This document shows, in pieces, positions 28,813-37,425 of a DNA stretch of 64,000 nt. The stretch lies in assembly GCA_024697185.1 (NCBI GenBank), contig JAILGB010000009.1, positions 1 to 64,000 on the forward strand, read 5' to 3'. This DNA comes from Opitutales bacterium (GTDB taxonomy: Bacteria; Verrucomicrobiota; Verrucomicrobiia; Opitutales; UBA953). Below the pieces are notes generated by a model. The model was not told the origin of the DNA. It ran no database searches and saw nothing but the letters and a program-made list of their open reading frames with translations. How positions within the stretch are numbered: the first letter of the stretch is position 1; every line of letters begins with the position of its first letter. The position numbers and the translations under genes were made by a program.

Positions 28813-30111
28813 ATGAGTAAAGAATTACGTGTTCTTCTTTTAGGAAATGGCGGGCGCGAGCATGCGATTTTGAAGGCGTGCAAAGCCAGTCCGCTCGTCA
28901 AGTCGGTGACGGTCGCTCCCGGCAACGGCGGGATGGAGCAGGAGGCGATTTGTTTTTCAGAAGTCCGCGCGGACGATGTCCAAGAAGTCGTGCATCTGGC
29001 GCAACGTTTGGAAGCGAATCTGGTGATCGTCGGCCCTGAAGCTCCCTTGGCGGCGGGCGTCGTCGATGCGCTTCGCGCCGTCGGGATTCCGGTTTACGGC
29101 CCCGACAAGCAGGCGGCGCGCCTTGAGGCCAGCAAGACTTTTACAAAGGATTTTCTGATGCGCCACAATATTCCGACGGCGCGCGGCTATCGCTTTGACA
29201 ATGCCAAGGCGGCGGTGGCGTTTTTGGAAGAGCGGGAACAGTTCCCGGTCGTCTTGAAGGCGGACGGTTTGGCGGCGGGCAAGGGCGTCATCATCGCCCA
29301 AGACTGCGACGAAGCCTGCGACACGGCAAAGGAAATGCTCGGCGGCAAGTTTGGCAGAGCCTCGTCGGAAATCCTGATTGAAGATTTTATGTCGGGCGAA
29401 GAAGCCTCGATCATGCTGATGGTGGACGGCGAGCGTTTTGTGATGCTGTCGCCCTCTCAGGACCACAAGCGCATCAACGACAACGACGAAGGTCCCAATA
29501 CCGGAGGCATGGGCGCCTACGCTCCCGCGGCGGTGGTCACTCCCGAGCTCAAGCAGACCATTATCGACACGTTGGTGAAACCGACTTTGGCGGGGCTCGT
29601 CGCGGACGGCATCCATTATTCGGGAACGCTGTATATCGGCATCATGATCACGGCGGAAGGCCCCAAAGTCGTCGAGTTTAATGTGAGATTCGGCGATCCC
29701 GAGTGCCAGGTGCTCCTGCCGCAACTCAAAACCGATCCCGTGGAATTGATGTATGCTTGCGCGACGGGAACGCTCGATCCGACAAAGGTGGAATTTAATG
29801 ACGGCTATTCCGCAATCGTCGTCCTGACGGCGGCGGGTTATCCGGGAACACCTCGCAAGGGCGACAAAGTCACGATTCCTGAAAATCTTCCTAAGGGCGT
29901 CGATGTCATTCACAGCGGCACACAAAGTGACGATTCCGGCGATATTTTAAGTTCCGGAGGTCGCGTACTTGGCGTCCGCGCTCACGCGGGAACGCTTGAA
30001 GAAGCGCTTCAAAAGGCTTACGAGGTCGCGGAGAAAATCCATTTTGAAGGCAAACATTTTCGTCGGGACATCGGCGCGCGCCAATTGGCGCGTGATGTTC
30101 CTGCAAAATAA
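28813..30111 (+). CDS. purD: Phosphoribosylamine-glycine ligase (GARS)
   Basis: 432 residues, the usual length. ATP-grasp enzyme joining phosphoribosylamine and glycine, step 2 of purine synthesis. N-terminal LLLGNGGREHAI, ATP-grasp loop LKADGLAAGKGVIIA, the strongly conserved SPSQDHKR and NTGGMGAYAPA, and NVRFGDPECQ near the metal site are all present. With guaB at 25061 it is one of two purine genes in the window, in divergent units. Confidence 0.97.
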   Translation: MSKELRVLLLGNGGREHAILKACKASPLVKSVTVAPGNGGMEQEAICFSEVRADDVQEVVHLAQRLEANLVIVGPEAPLAAGVVDALRAVGIPVYGPDKQAARLEASKTFTKDFLMRHNIPTARGYRFDNAKAAVAFLEEREQFPVVLKADGLAAGKGVIIAQDCDEACDTAKEMLGGKFGRASSEILIEDFMSGEEASIMLMVDGERFVMLSPSQDHKRINDNDEGPNTGGMGAYAPAAVVTPELKQTIIDTLVKPTLAGLVADGIHYSGTLYIGIMITAEGPKVVEFNVRFGDPECQVLLPQLKTDPVELMYACATGTLDPTKVEFNDGYSAIVVLTAAGYPGTPRKGDKVTIPENLPKGVDVIHSGTQSDDSGDILSSGGRVLGVRAHAGTLEEALQKAYEVAEKIHFEGKHFRRDIGARQLARDVPAK

Positions 30112-30126
30112 AAGGGACGGGGGACA

Positions 30127-31089
30127 ATGGCTCTGGCGATTAGAAATCCAAATTGGCCGGAGGCGGAATGGGATGTCTCGGGCGCATTTTCGTGCGACCG
30201 GGAACTCCTTTTGTTTCACGACTTTTTTTCGCAAGTCTATGGCGAGCGGCTTTTGAGCACCGTCCACGGCGCGCCGCTTTGTTTGTGGAACTCCGGAAGA
30301 GTTTTGCCGAAACTGATTTGCAGTCCCGAGCAGATGCGCGATGCCGGGTTGGCATACGCCAAGCGCGGGATCCCGATCGATTTGACTTTTTCCAACCATC
30401 TGATCAAGGGCGATGCGCTCAAAGACATCACCTGCAACGCGCTTTTGAAATTTGTCGAGCGCAACAATCCCAGCGAAAAAAACGCCGTGATTACAGCCTC
30501 GGATGAACTTTACGAGCATATCCGCAAAAATTATCCCCGGCTTAAAAACGTTTCCTCCATCGTCAAGGTCAGCGTTGAGAACGGTCGCGGCAAATTGGAT
30601 TATTACCGTCGCCTGGCGGAGCGTTATGACAAGGTGATGATTCATCCGGATGACGCGTGGAACTATGATTTGCTCGAACAGTTGGAAGACAAATCGCGCT
30701 ATGAAATCCTCATCAACGAATATTGTGTTCGCGGCTGCAAAATCCGTCCGCTGCATTATCAGACGCTCTCAAACCTTTCGATAAACTATTTCGGTTACGC
30801 CAATTCTAAGTTTGAAGAGCTTTTTGCCAATAACGGCTGTTCCAATTTGAACCATCTGATGACGAGCGAGGATCGCGGGACGGCGGCATGTTCGATAGAG
30901 GAGGTCAAAAAGCTCTATGAGATGGGCTTTAGGAAATTTAAATTGCAGGGGCGCGGCTCGATGAATGCGGGCGTGACGATTTTCGATCTCCTGCGCATCG
31001 TTTTGCGGGACGACCCGCCTGATGAAAATGTGATGCAACGGATCAAGTTGCAGTTTATTGAAGCCTTGTCAACTTTGGAGCCGGTATAA
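30127..31089 (+). CDS. U32-like protein of unknown function, paralogue A
   Basis: 320 residues. INEYCVRGCKIRPLHYQTLSNL resembles the Cys-bearing 'VNE-C-x-x-x-C-x-x-R-x-x-H' segment of the peptidase U32/UbiU-UbiV family, and the barrel-like pattern KVMIHPDDAWNYDLLEQL...EVKKLYEMGFRKFKLQGR is also in keeping. Judged by pattern only, so the family is tentative. A clear paralogue follows at once. It starts 15 bp after purD and is probably co-transcribed with it. Confidence 0.55.
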   Translation: MALAIRNPNWPEAEWDVSGAFSCDRELLLFHDFFSQVYGERLLSTVHGAPLCLWNSGRVLPKLICSPEQMRDAGLAYAKRGIPIDLTFSNHLIKGDALKDITCNALLKFVERNNPSEKNAVITASDELYEHIRKNYPRLKNVSSIVKVSVENGRGKLDYYRRLAERYDKVMIHPDDAWNYDLLEQLEDKSRYEILINEYCVRGCKIRPLHYQTLSNLSINYFGYANSKFEELFANNGCSNLNHLMTSEDRGTAACSIEEVKKLYEMGFRKFKLQGRGSMNAGVTIFDLLRIVLRDDPPDENVMQRIKLQFIEALSTLEPV

Positions 31090-31090
31090 A

Positions 31091-32224
31091 ATGGGAGAAT
31101 CTTTTGTCGTATCGAGCGCGAGTTCGATTTTGAAAAACACCGCGGTCCCGCAGCCGGGCGCCGGCGGGAACGCCGCGTCCGCCGCATCGGAATCGGTGCC
31201 GTCGATTGATTTTATCGGCAAGTCAACATTTGCCCCCGAAGCCGAGTGGACGGTCGGCGGCGCGTTTATTTACGATGGCGCGATCAAGCAGTTTTGCCGT
31301 TATGCCAACAATTTTGTGCCGTCGATGCATTTGAAATGTATTTCGGGCGCTCCCGCGTGCTTGTGGACGCTCGACTGGTTTGCTGCGCGTCCGATGGTTT
31401 CGCCGCAAGCGATTGTTTCGACGATTCGCGAACATTTGCAAAACCGCTGCAGTTTCCAACTGGATTTTGACAATCCTCATCTCGTTCCCGCAGATTGTGA
31501 GGACGCGATCGGCAATATGCTTTTGCAGGCTTGCACGACTTTGCCGGGCGGAGAGGTTTATATCTGCGTCGCGAGCGAATGCTTGGCAAGCCATGTCCGT
31601 TCCCGTTATCCGTCTTTCAAACTGATTGCCGGTGAAAATTACGTCGTTGATAAAAATGCGCGCGGGAACGTCGATTTTTATTTGTCGTCGCTCAAAATTT
31701 TTGATCGTGTCGTCGTCCATCCGGAAGATGCGATCGATTTGGATTTTATGAAAAAATTGCTTGCGGCTGGCGTTCCCGCGGAGCGTTTGGAGGTCGTGGT
31801 CAACGATACTTGCCTGCGTGCCTGTCCTTGTCGCCGGGAACATTTGAAGGCTTTGTCGGACTTGCGCCGTTCTCCTTATGATGCTTTGCCGCGCCAAGCC
31901 CGCCAGACGGCGCTCGCGCAGGCAAAATGCGAAGATGTGACTCCGACGGGACCGCAAACGCCGGGCGAACATGCCGCGATTTTGACGCGAACGGAGATTC
32001 GGGCGCTCTATGCTTTGGGAATCCGCCATTTTCGTCTGCAGGCGACAAAACTGCGCAACGAATTGACTTTGAGCTGGCAGATGGGCGAATGGTTTTGCAG
32101 CGACGATCCCGCGTTGTGGAACAAGAAGGCGGCGTTTGTCAACGGTGCCGTCGTCAATGTGCTTTTGCCGCAAGCGCCGGTGAAAACGGGATTGGAGCCT
32201 TTTGTAAAGCGCAAATATGATTGA
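31091..32224 (+). CDS. U32-like protein of unknown function, paralogue B
   Basis: 377 residues from ATG 31091, right after the stop of paralogue A. Shared segments: VVNDTCLRACPCRREHLKALSDL (A: INEYCVRGCKIRPLHYQTLSNL), RVVVHPEDAIDLDFMKKL (A: KVMIHPDDAWNYDLLEQL) and LYALGIRHFRLQ (A: LYEMGFRKFKLQ). It has an extra Cys (C-x3-C-x-C) and a low-complexity, Ala/Gly-rich N-terminus with a PAGGNAA run caused by a motif copy. Two adjacent, diverged U32-like genes recall UbiU/UbiV, which work as a pair; that parallel is inference. It overlaps tatD by 8 bp. Confidence 0.55.
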   Translation: MGESFVVSSASSILKNTAVPQPGAGGNAASAASESVPSIDFIGKSTFAPEAEWTVGGAFIYDGAIKQFCRYANNFVPSMHLKCISGAPACLWTLDWFAARPMVSPQAIVSTIREHLQNRCSFQLDFDNPHLVPADCEDAIGNMLLQACTTLPGGEVYICVASECLASHVRSRYPSFKLIAGENYVVDKNARGNVDFYLSSLKIFDRVVVHPEDAIDLDFMKKLLAAGVPAERLEVVVNDTCLRACPCRREHLKALSDLRRSPYDALPRQARQTALAQAKCEDVTPTGPQTPGEHAAILTRTEIRALYALGIRHFRLQATKLRNELTLSWQMGEWFCSDDPALWNKKAAFVNGAVVNVLLPQAPVKTGLEPFVKRKYD

Positions 32225-32999
32225 TACGCATTGCCATCTGGACAGTTTTGTCGCGGCAGGCATTGCGGATGAAGTCGTGGCTCGCGCCCGGGCTGCGGGT
32301 GTCGAAAAACTCCTGCTTGCGGGAACGCGCGCGGAGGATTGGCCGCTTTACCGGCAGCTCGCCGGGCGTTTTGCGGGAACGTGTTTTTATGCGGTCGGAC
32401 TTCATCCGGAATATTGCGAGCGCGATGATTGGCGGGAACAAATCTCACAGTTGCCGGACTTTGTCGCGGGAGCGACGGCGATCGGGGAAATCGGTCTGGA
32501 TGAACATTATATGCCGAAGTCCGCGGAGCAGGCGGCTGTTTTGCGTTCCCGCCAAGAACAGATGTTCCGGGAGCAGTTGGCGATTGCAAAGACGGCGCGC
32601 CTGCCGGTCATCATTCACGCGAGAGAGGCGTTTGACCGCGCTGTCGCGATGATTGACGAGAGCGGTGTCGATTGGCGAAAAGTCGTTTTCCACTGTTTTT
32701 CGGAAACGCCCGAGCAGGTCAAAATTTTAAACGCGCGCGGCGGCAGGGCGTCGTTTACGGGAACGATCACTTACAAAAATGCGCAAAATGTCAGGGATTC
32801 TGCCTTAGCGCAAGGTTTGGAGCGTTTGATGCTTGAGACGGACGCGCCCTATCTCGCTCCCGGCAAAATGCGCGGCAAAACTTGCGAGCCGGCGTTTGTC
32901 GTGCAGACGGCGGCGTTTGTCGCCGAGCTTTTTGGCGTTCCCGTGGAGGAGATTGACGCGCGGACGACTGCGAACGCCTGCGAATTTTTCGGCTTTTAA
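32217..32999 (+). CDS. tatD: TatD family metal-dependent hydrolase
   Basis: 260 residues. Opening MIDTHCHLDSF carries the HxH metal ligands; EIGLDEHY, PVIIHAREA, VFHCFSE and LETDAPYLAP are the other family motifs. TatD-type enzymes act as DNases or deacylases in the cytoplasm. Start overlaps the upstream gene by 8 bp, so translation is coupled. Confidence 0.93.
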   Translation: MIDTHCHLDSFVAAGIADEVVARARAAGVEKLLLAGTRAEDWPLYRQLAGRFAGTCFYAVGLHPEYCERDDWREQISQLPDFVAGATAIGEIGLDEHYMPKSAEQAAVLRSRQEQMFREQLAIAKTARLPVIIHAREAFDRAVAMIDESGVDWRKVVFHCFSETPEQVKILNARGGRASFTGTITYKNAQNVRDSALAQGLERLMLETDAPYLAPGKMRGKTCEPAFVVQTAAFVAELFGVPVEEIDARTTANACEFFGF

Positions 33000-33025
33000 T
33001 GCTCGCGGGAAATCGTTCCCGAGTC

Positions 33026-33031
33026 TATAAT
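33026..33031 (+). promoter_or_regulatory. -10 box 6 bp before a GTG start
   Basis: TATAAT at 33026-33031, 6 bp before the GTG at 33038, so the mRNA is expected to be leaderless. No good -35 box; an inverted repeat CGGGAA/TTCCCG (33006-33021) sits where it should be and could be an operator or the end of the tatD transcript. Confidence 0.5.
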
Positions 33032-33037
33032 TGAAGC

Positions 33038-34201
33038 GTGAAAATTTTGCAGCGGTATATGTTTTTCCAATTGGCGGCGGCTGTTGGCGGTTCGTTACTG
33101 CTTTTTATTTTCGTTTTGGTGACGGGCAATGTTTTCAAGTCTGTCTTGGGCGAGTTGAGCAACGGGCGGATTTCCCTGTCGATGTTGGGAGAAATCTGTT
33201 TTTTGATCTCGATGAGCGTTGTGCCTTATGCGATGCCGCTGGGCATGCTGACGGGCGTTTTGCTGGTTTTGGGCAAGATGTCGTCGAGCAACGAGATTTT
33301 GGCGATGAAGGCGGCGGGGCAAAATCTCTGGCGCATTGTTTCTCCGATATTTTTGGTGGCGTTGATCGGTGTCGTGTTTAGCGGGTATATCAACTGTTTT
33401 TGGGCTCCGCAGGCGACAAGCAAGTATAAGACGATGGTCAAAAGCACCTTTCGCGACAATCCGACCAATCTGATTGTGCCGCGCGAAGTTTTTACGCGTT
33501 TTCCAGGATTTAAGATTTATGCCGAATCCCGCGAGGGGGACAGGCTTAAGAATTTTTGGATTTGGGAAATCAAGGACGGCGTTCCCGTGAGATTCACCCA
33601 TGCGGCGGAGGCTGTGATCCGCTATGTGGAGGCGACGGCGGAGGACGAGGAGGATGCGCTTTCGATTGTTTTGAAAAACGCTGTCGTTGAGGAGCGTGAC
33701 GGCAAAAACCCGGCGGATGTTTCGGGAACGCAGTTCCGTTATTCGAGTGTCGCGGAGGCTCCGATCAAGATTTCATTGGGCAAGATTTTTTCCCATGACA
33801 TCGTCTCGGGACCGCGTCGCAAATTGCGCTGGTACACCTTGCCGGAGCTGATGGATTTGCGCCGCACGGGTTGGAAGCTCGACTATAAAACGGCTCCGGC
33901 GGACGAGGTTCGCAAGGAGCAGGTCGCAATCCAGTTGCAGATACAAAACTATTTGACGAGTGCGGTCGCCTGTTTTTCGCTGACTCTGTTGGCGATCCCG
34001 CTCGGGATCCGGATTTCGCGCTCGGAGACTTTTGTGAATATCGGCATCGCTTTGGCGTTGGCGCTGACATTTTATTTGTTGACGACATTTGTTTCATGGA
34101 TCGAGGATCCGGATTTGCGTCCGGATATTCTCGTGTGGACGCCCAATTTCATTTTCCAAATCGCGGGCTTCATCCTTTTGAGACGTGCGGCAAAAAATTA
34201 A
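33038..34201 (+). CDS. LptF/LptG (YjgP/YjgQ) family LPS export permease
   Basis: 387 residues with a GTG start. Membrane segments near residues 10-32, 52-74 and 100-120, a large periplasmic beta-domain (about 130-290), then three segments (about 306-385). The opening LQRYMFFQLAAAVGGSLLLFIFVLVTGN and the phrase LGKMSSSNEILAMKAAGQNLWRI are typical. It forms the inner-membrane part of the LPS transporter with LptB2; the second permease subunit is not in this window. Confidence 0.92.
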   Translation: MKILQRYMFFQLAAAVGGSLLLFIFVLVTGNVFKSVLGELSNGRISLSMLGEICFLISMSVVPYAMPLGMLTGVLLVLGKMSSSNEILAMKAAGQNLWRIVSPIFLVALIGVVFSGYINCFWAPQATSKYKTMVKSTFRDNPTNLIVPREVFTRFPGFKIYAESREGDRLKNFWIWEIKDGVPVRFTHAAEAVIRYVEATAEDEEDALSIVLKNAVVEERDGKNPADVSGTQFRYSSVAEAPIKISLGKIFSHDIVSGPRRKLRWYTLPELMDLRRTGWKLDYKTAPADEVRKEQVAIQLQIQNYLTSAVACFSLTLLAIPLGIRISRSETFVNIGIALALALTFYLLTTFVSWIEDPDLRPDILVWTPNFIFQIAGFILLRRAAKN

Positions 34202-34217
34202 AGAAAATCAGATTAGA

Positions 34218-34223
34218 TAGAAT
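34218..34223 (+). promoter_or_regulatory. -10 box 6 bp before an ATG start
   Basis: TAGAAT at 34218-34223 and 6 bp to the ATG at 34230. It fits the leaderless pattern; the -35 region is poor. Confidence 0.4.
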
Positions 34224-34229
34224 AAAATT

Positions 34230-34694
34230 ATGTTTAAGATAGGACGTTTGACGGTGACAAATTCTTCCGAGCCTCATTTGACGCTGGATGATCAGGATAT
34301 TGAAAATGTTTTGCGGGAGCTTTTGGGCGATTCGCTCAGTTTTGTCTCTCGAAAAGTTTGCCATGACCGCAACCGTATTGCCGACACCATTCGTTCGCTC
34401 GTGGACGACGAGCAGTGTTCGCTTGTTTTTACCGCCGGAGGTGTCGGTCCTTTGCGTCGTGACGTTACCGCGGAGGCGACACGGCTGGTGATTGAAAAAG
34501 AATTGCCGGGTTTCGGGGAGATTTTGAGGATGAAATATTACGAGACGACGAAAACGGCGTTGCTCCTGCGCACAACGGCGGGAATTCGTTCCCACTCCCT
34601 GATTGTCAATCTTCCGGGAACGCCCGAGGGTATCCGTTCGGCGATCGACATTCTCGCTCCCGCCATTTACGAGTGCGTTATCCATATCCGCTAA
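34230..34694 (+). CDS. MogA/MoaB family molybdopterin-binding protein
   Basis: 154 residues. The domain follows the MoaB/MogA fold: FKIGRLTVTNSSEP, then TAGGVGPLRRDVTAEATRLV, the family's GGTG-x3-RD-x-T-x-E signature, and NLPGTPEGIRSAIDILAPAI near the end. Family members adenylylate molybdopterin before Mo insertion. No other Mo-cofactor gene is nearby, and the third Gly-region residue is Val rather than Thr. Confidence 0.85.
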   Translation: MFKIGRLTVTNSSEPHLTLDDQDIENVLRELLGDSLSFVSRKVCHDRNRIADTIRSLVDDEQCSLVFTAGGVGPLRRDVTAEATRLVIEKELPGFGEILRMKYYETTKTALLLRTTAGIRSHSLIVNLPGTPEGIRSAIDILAPAIYECVIHIR

Positions 34695-34704
34695 AACGTT
34701 TTTT

Positions 34705-35586
34705 ATGCGCATCGTCCTCCAAACTCTCGGCTCCCCGGAGGGGAAGAGCGTTTGGGCGGTCGCCAAATTTTTACATCGTTTTTTGGGCAGTCCTCAAGTT
34801 TTGAGAATGCCGGCTTTCTGGCGTTTTTTGCTGCTCGATTTTTTTATTTTGCCTTTTTACAGTTGGGGCGCGGCGCGACGTTATCGCAAGGTCTGGTGCC
34901 CGCGGGAACGCTGTTCGCTGCAAATGGCGAAAACGCGCGCGCTGGCGCAACGGCTGCAGGAGGCACTTCCGCAGGCGCAAGTGCTCGTCGAGTCTTTTAC
35001 GGGAACGCCGGTCGGCGATGCTGATCTTTTTATCCCGCTTTATCCGCACTATGCGGATTCAAGTTTCGGACTCCTCGCGGGAACGCGAAAAAATGTCGTT
35101 CCCCCCTACGGCGACAATCCCGATTTTGTCAATGCTTTGGCAAAATTGTTTGAAAAACACGCGGGAACGATAAAGGCGGAGCAGGTGATTCTCTCGTTTC
35201 ACGGCGTTCCCGCCGACAGCCCCGATGCCGAACGCTATCGTGCGGAATGTTTGAAAACCGCAGAGTTTTTTTCCGTCGCGGCAAAAATCGATCCCGCAAA
35301 AATCCGAGTCGGCTTTCAGTCAAAATTTGGTCCTAAAAAGTGGTTGTCGCCCTCGACAAAATCGCTCGTGCGGAATGCTCCCGTTCCCGCGGTGCTTCTG
35401 CCTGCAGGATTTGTTTGCGACTGCATCGAAACCGTTCATGAACTCGGCGAACTTACGGCGGGAACGAGCGTAAAACTGCTGCCGTGTCTCAATGAAGATG
35501 CCGCAGAAATCTTCAAAAATATGACAATAAGACTGACAGACTGTCAAAGAAAAGCATTTGACAACGCTGTCAAATCAAGCGTTTAA
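34705..35586 (+). CDS. hemH: Ferrochelatase
   Basis: 293 residues from ATG 34705; an open frame upstream belongs to the shadow of the previous gene. Inserts Fe2+ into porphyrin in haem synthesis. Motif SFHGVPADS holds the catalytic His, and PAGFVCDCIETVHELG the metal-facing Glu. Short N-terminal part compared with the usual 310-350 residues, but both catalytic motifs are intact. It may act on coproporphyrin or protoporphyrin; the sequence does not tell me which. Confidence 0.85.
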   Translation: MRIVLQTLGSPEGKSVWAVAKFLHRFLGSPQVLRMPAFWRFLLLDFFILPFYSWGAARRYRKVWCPRERCSLQMAKTRALAQRLQEALPQAQVLVESFTGTPVGDADLFIPLYPHYADSSFGLLAGTRKNVVPPYGDNPDFVNALAKLFEKHAGTIKAEQVILSFHGVPADSPDAERYRAECLKTAEFFSVAAKIDPAKIRVGFQSKFGPKKWLSPSTKSLVRNAPVPAVLLPAGFVCDCIETVHELGELTAGTSVKLLPCLNEDAAEIFKNMTIRLTDCQRKAFDNAVKSSV

Positions 35587-35612
35587 TGAACATTAATAAT
35601 TCTTAAAAAATT

Positions 35613-36851
35613 ATGAAAACAAAAATTATTGGCATTCTCACATTGACCTCGGCGGCGGCTTTGACGGCATTTGCCCAAGAAGTTCCCGCCCAAACAGACG
35701 TTCCCGCGCCGGAGCCTGCAGCGACTCCTGAGGAAATCGCCTCTGAGAAGATTCGCTTCGAGCTTCACCAGGATCCGACCAAGGTGATTCCGCTTTTTGT
35801 CCAGGCAGCGCAGCAGATGAAATCGACTATCGACAGCGAAGCCGCCATTATCGAGCAACTTCACATCGATGACGATATCGAGAGTATGCCGCCCGAAGAA
35901 CAATTCAAAGTGATCGCCCAGGCGCTCAATACGGTTCCGCGTTCCCTCGAGGAAAAGGCGGAGGCGACCAAACAGATTTTTGGTGAAACGAATGCGCCGA
36001 TCGTCGATTATATTTTGGCGGAACAGTCAAAAATCGATTATGTCGCCGACCAGTTGCGCACCGCGCATATTCTTTTTAACGAATACGAGCGTCCCTATGA
36101 TGTCAGCAACTGGGGATGGGGCAAGGCTTGGGATCTGACGCTCACCCCGAGCGCCGGCACCCTCGGTATCGCCATCGATGTCGGTTATGAGATCAACAAG
36201 CACTGGAAGATCCGCGGTCACTACGGCACGGGGTCTCTTTCCGGAAATATGAATCTCAAAGACGCCCGCATCAACGTCGGTTGGGAAAACAATCACAATG
36301 CCGGTGTCTTCCTGGACTGGCACCCGAAAGGATCGCAGTTTCACGCAACCGTCGGTTTGATGTATTCCGATCCGCGCATCTCCATGAAGGGACATTACGA
36401 TGCGACGGCAAGCTCAATCCAAACGCCGGTAGTTCCGGGCGGATCGATGCCGGTCCCGACACAATATCGCGTCGTCTCCAATTATCACATGACGGGATCT
36501 TGGGACAACAAGGTGCAGCCCTATGCGGGTATCGGCTGGTCGAGTGACGGCGGCGAAGACCGCACGCTCTTTTTCAGCTTTGACATGGGCTTGCTCTATG
36601 TCGGCGATTCGTCCTACGGCGAAGACGGCACTTATAGTTTTTATCGTGACGGAACCTTGATCGCGACAGGCAACGGAAAGCAGGGCGCGACACCGACAGC
36701 CGCTTTTAATCCTGCGACAGACGGTCCTGCTGCGGCTTCTTTGCAGCGCATGGACGGCAATATCCGCAATGCGATTGAAAAAGTCGCGGGATTTTTGGAT
36801 GACATGTATGTTTATCCGGTGATCCAGATGGGTGTCGGCATCCGTTTTTAG
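35613..36851 (+). CDS. Outer-membrane beta-barrel protein of unknown function
   Basis: 412 residues. Signal peptide (MKTKIIGILTLTSAAALTAFA), then a VPA/PAP-rich stretch made by motif copies. A helical segment (residues 45-140, PEEIASEKIRFELH...) precedes beta-strands rich in Tyr/Trp and Gly (GWGKAWDLTLTPSAGTLGIAIDVGYEI...). The chain ends in QMGVGIRF; the terminal Phe fits assembly by the BAM complex. Function unknown. A strong terminator follows. Confidence 0.75.
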   Translation: MKTKIIGILTLTSAAALTAFAQEVPAQTDVPAPEPAATPEEIASEKIRFELHQDPTKVIPLFVQAAQQMKSTIDSEAAIIEQLHIDDDIESMPPEEQFKVIAQALNTVPRSLEEKAEATKQIFGETNAPIVDYILAEQSKIDYVADQLRTAHILFNEYERPYDVSNWGWGKAWDLTLTPSAGTLGIAIDVGYEINKHWKIRGHYGTGSLSGNMNLKDARINVGWENNHNAGVFLDWHPKGSQFHATVGLMYSDPRISMKGHYDATASSIQTPVVPGGSMPVPTQYRVVSNYHMTGSWDNKVQPYAGIGWSSDGGEDRTLFFSFDMGLLYVGDSSYGEDGTYSFYRDGTLIATGNGKQGATPTAAFNPATDGPAAASLQRMDGNIRNAIEKVAGFLDDMYVYPVIQMGVGIRF

Positions 36852-36875
36852 GCTGATCCCATTGGGGACTTTGGT

Positions 36876-36916
36876 CCGCGGGAACGACTTTTGTGTTCCC
36901 GCGGGCTTTGTTTTTG
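36876..36916 (+). terminator. Terminator after the outer-membrane protein gene
   Basis: CCGCGGGAAC (36876-36885) and GTTCCCGCGG (36895-36904) form a 10-bp stem with a 9-nt loop; GCTTTGTTTTT follows. Again the arms are the motif in inverted order. Confidence 0.85.
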
Positions 36917-36918
36917 AT

Positions 36919-36924
36919 TAAAAT
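36919..36924 (+). promoter_or_regulatory. fabZ -10 box, leaderless type
   Basis: TAAAAT at 36919-36924 lies 6 bp before the fabZ ATG at 36931. No convincing -35 box; the region is occupied by the preceding terminator. Confidence 0.4.
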
Positions 36925-36930
36925 GGTCTT

Positions 36931-37386
36931 ATGGCAGATCAAGAAATTTTGGACAGTATTCCTCATCGTCCTCCGTTTTTGTTTGTGGATCGGGTGGTCG
37001 AGCAAAAAGAGCGCGGTATCGTCTGCGCGCGAAAATTTGACGGGAACGAGGATTTTTACAAGGGCCACTACCCCAATGCTCCGCTGACGCCGGGGGTTTT
37101 GCTCTGCGAGAGCGTTTTTCAGACGGCGGCGGTTTATCTGGTCAAAAAAGCGCGCGCGGCGGGAACGGCGGATTTTGAGAATCGCACGCCGGTTTTGTGC
37201 CGGGTGGAAAATGCAAAATTCAAGTCGATGGTTTTCCCGGGAGACGAGATTTTTATCGAGGTTTCTGAGATCGACGAGCTTTCCGGTTTTTATCATATGT
37301 CGGGAACGGTAAAAACGGCTCGCGGTGTCGCCCTGCAAATCAAGTTTGCGATCACGATGCTCGACAAGGAGCCCGCCCGGCAATAG
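36931..37386 (+). CDS. fabZ: 3-hydroxyacyl-ACP dehydratase
   Basis: 151 residues, a single hot-dog domain. Motifs: IPHRPPFLFVDRV at the start and GHYPNAPLTPGVLLCES, where the catalytic His and the Glu-bearing helix of FabZ are expected. It dehydrates 3-hydroxyacyl-ACP in fatty-acid elongation. The other fatty-acid genes are not next to it; an Skp-like gene follows, as near fabZ/lpx clusters in other Gram-negatives. Confidence 0.9.
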   Translation: MADQEILDSIPHRPPFLFVDRVVEQKERGIVCARKFDGNEDFYKGHYPNAPLTPGVLLCESVFQTAAVYLVKKARAAGTADFENRTPVLCRVENAKFKSMVFPGDEIFIEVSEIDELSGFYHMSGTVKTARGVALQIKFAITMLDKEPARQ

Positions 37387-37388
37387 GT

Positions 37389-37417
37389 TTGACCCGCGGG
37401 GACGGATTGTTTATCAT
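37389..37417 (+). promoter_or_regulatory. Promoter of the Skp/OmpH gene, leaderless type
   Basis: TTGACC (37389-37394), 17-bp spacer, TATCAT (37412-37417), 8 bp to the ATG at 37426. It starts within 3 bp of the fabZ stop codon. This is the best-formed leaderless promoter in the window. Confidence 0.7.
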
Positions 37418-37425
37418 TAGTTTCT

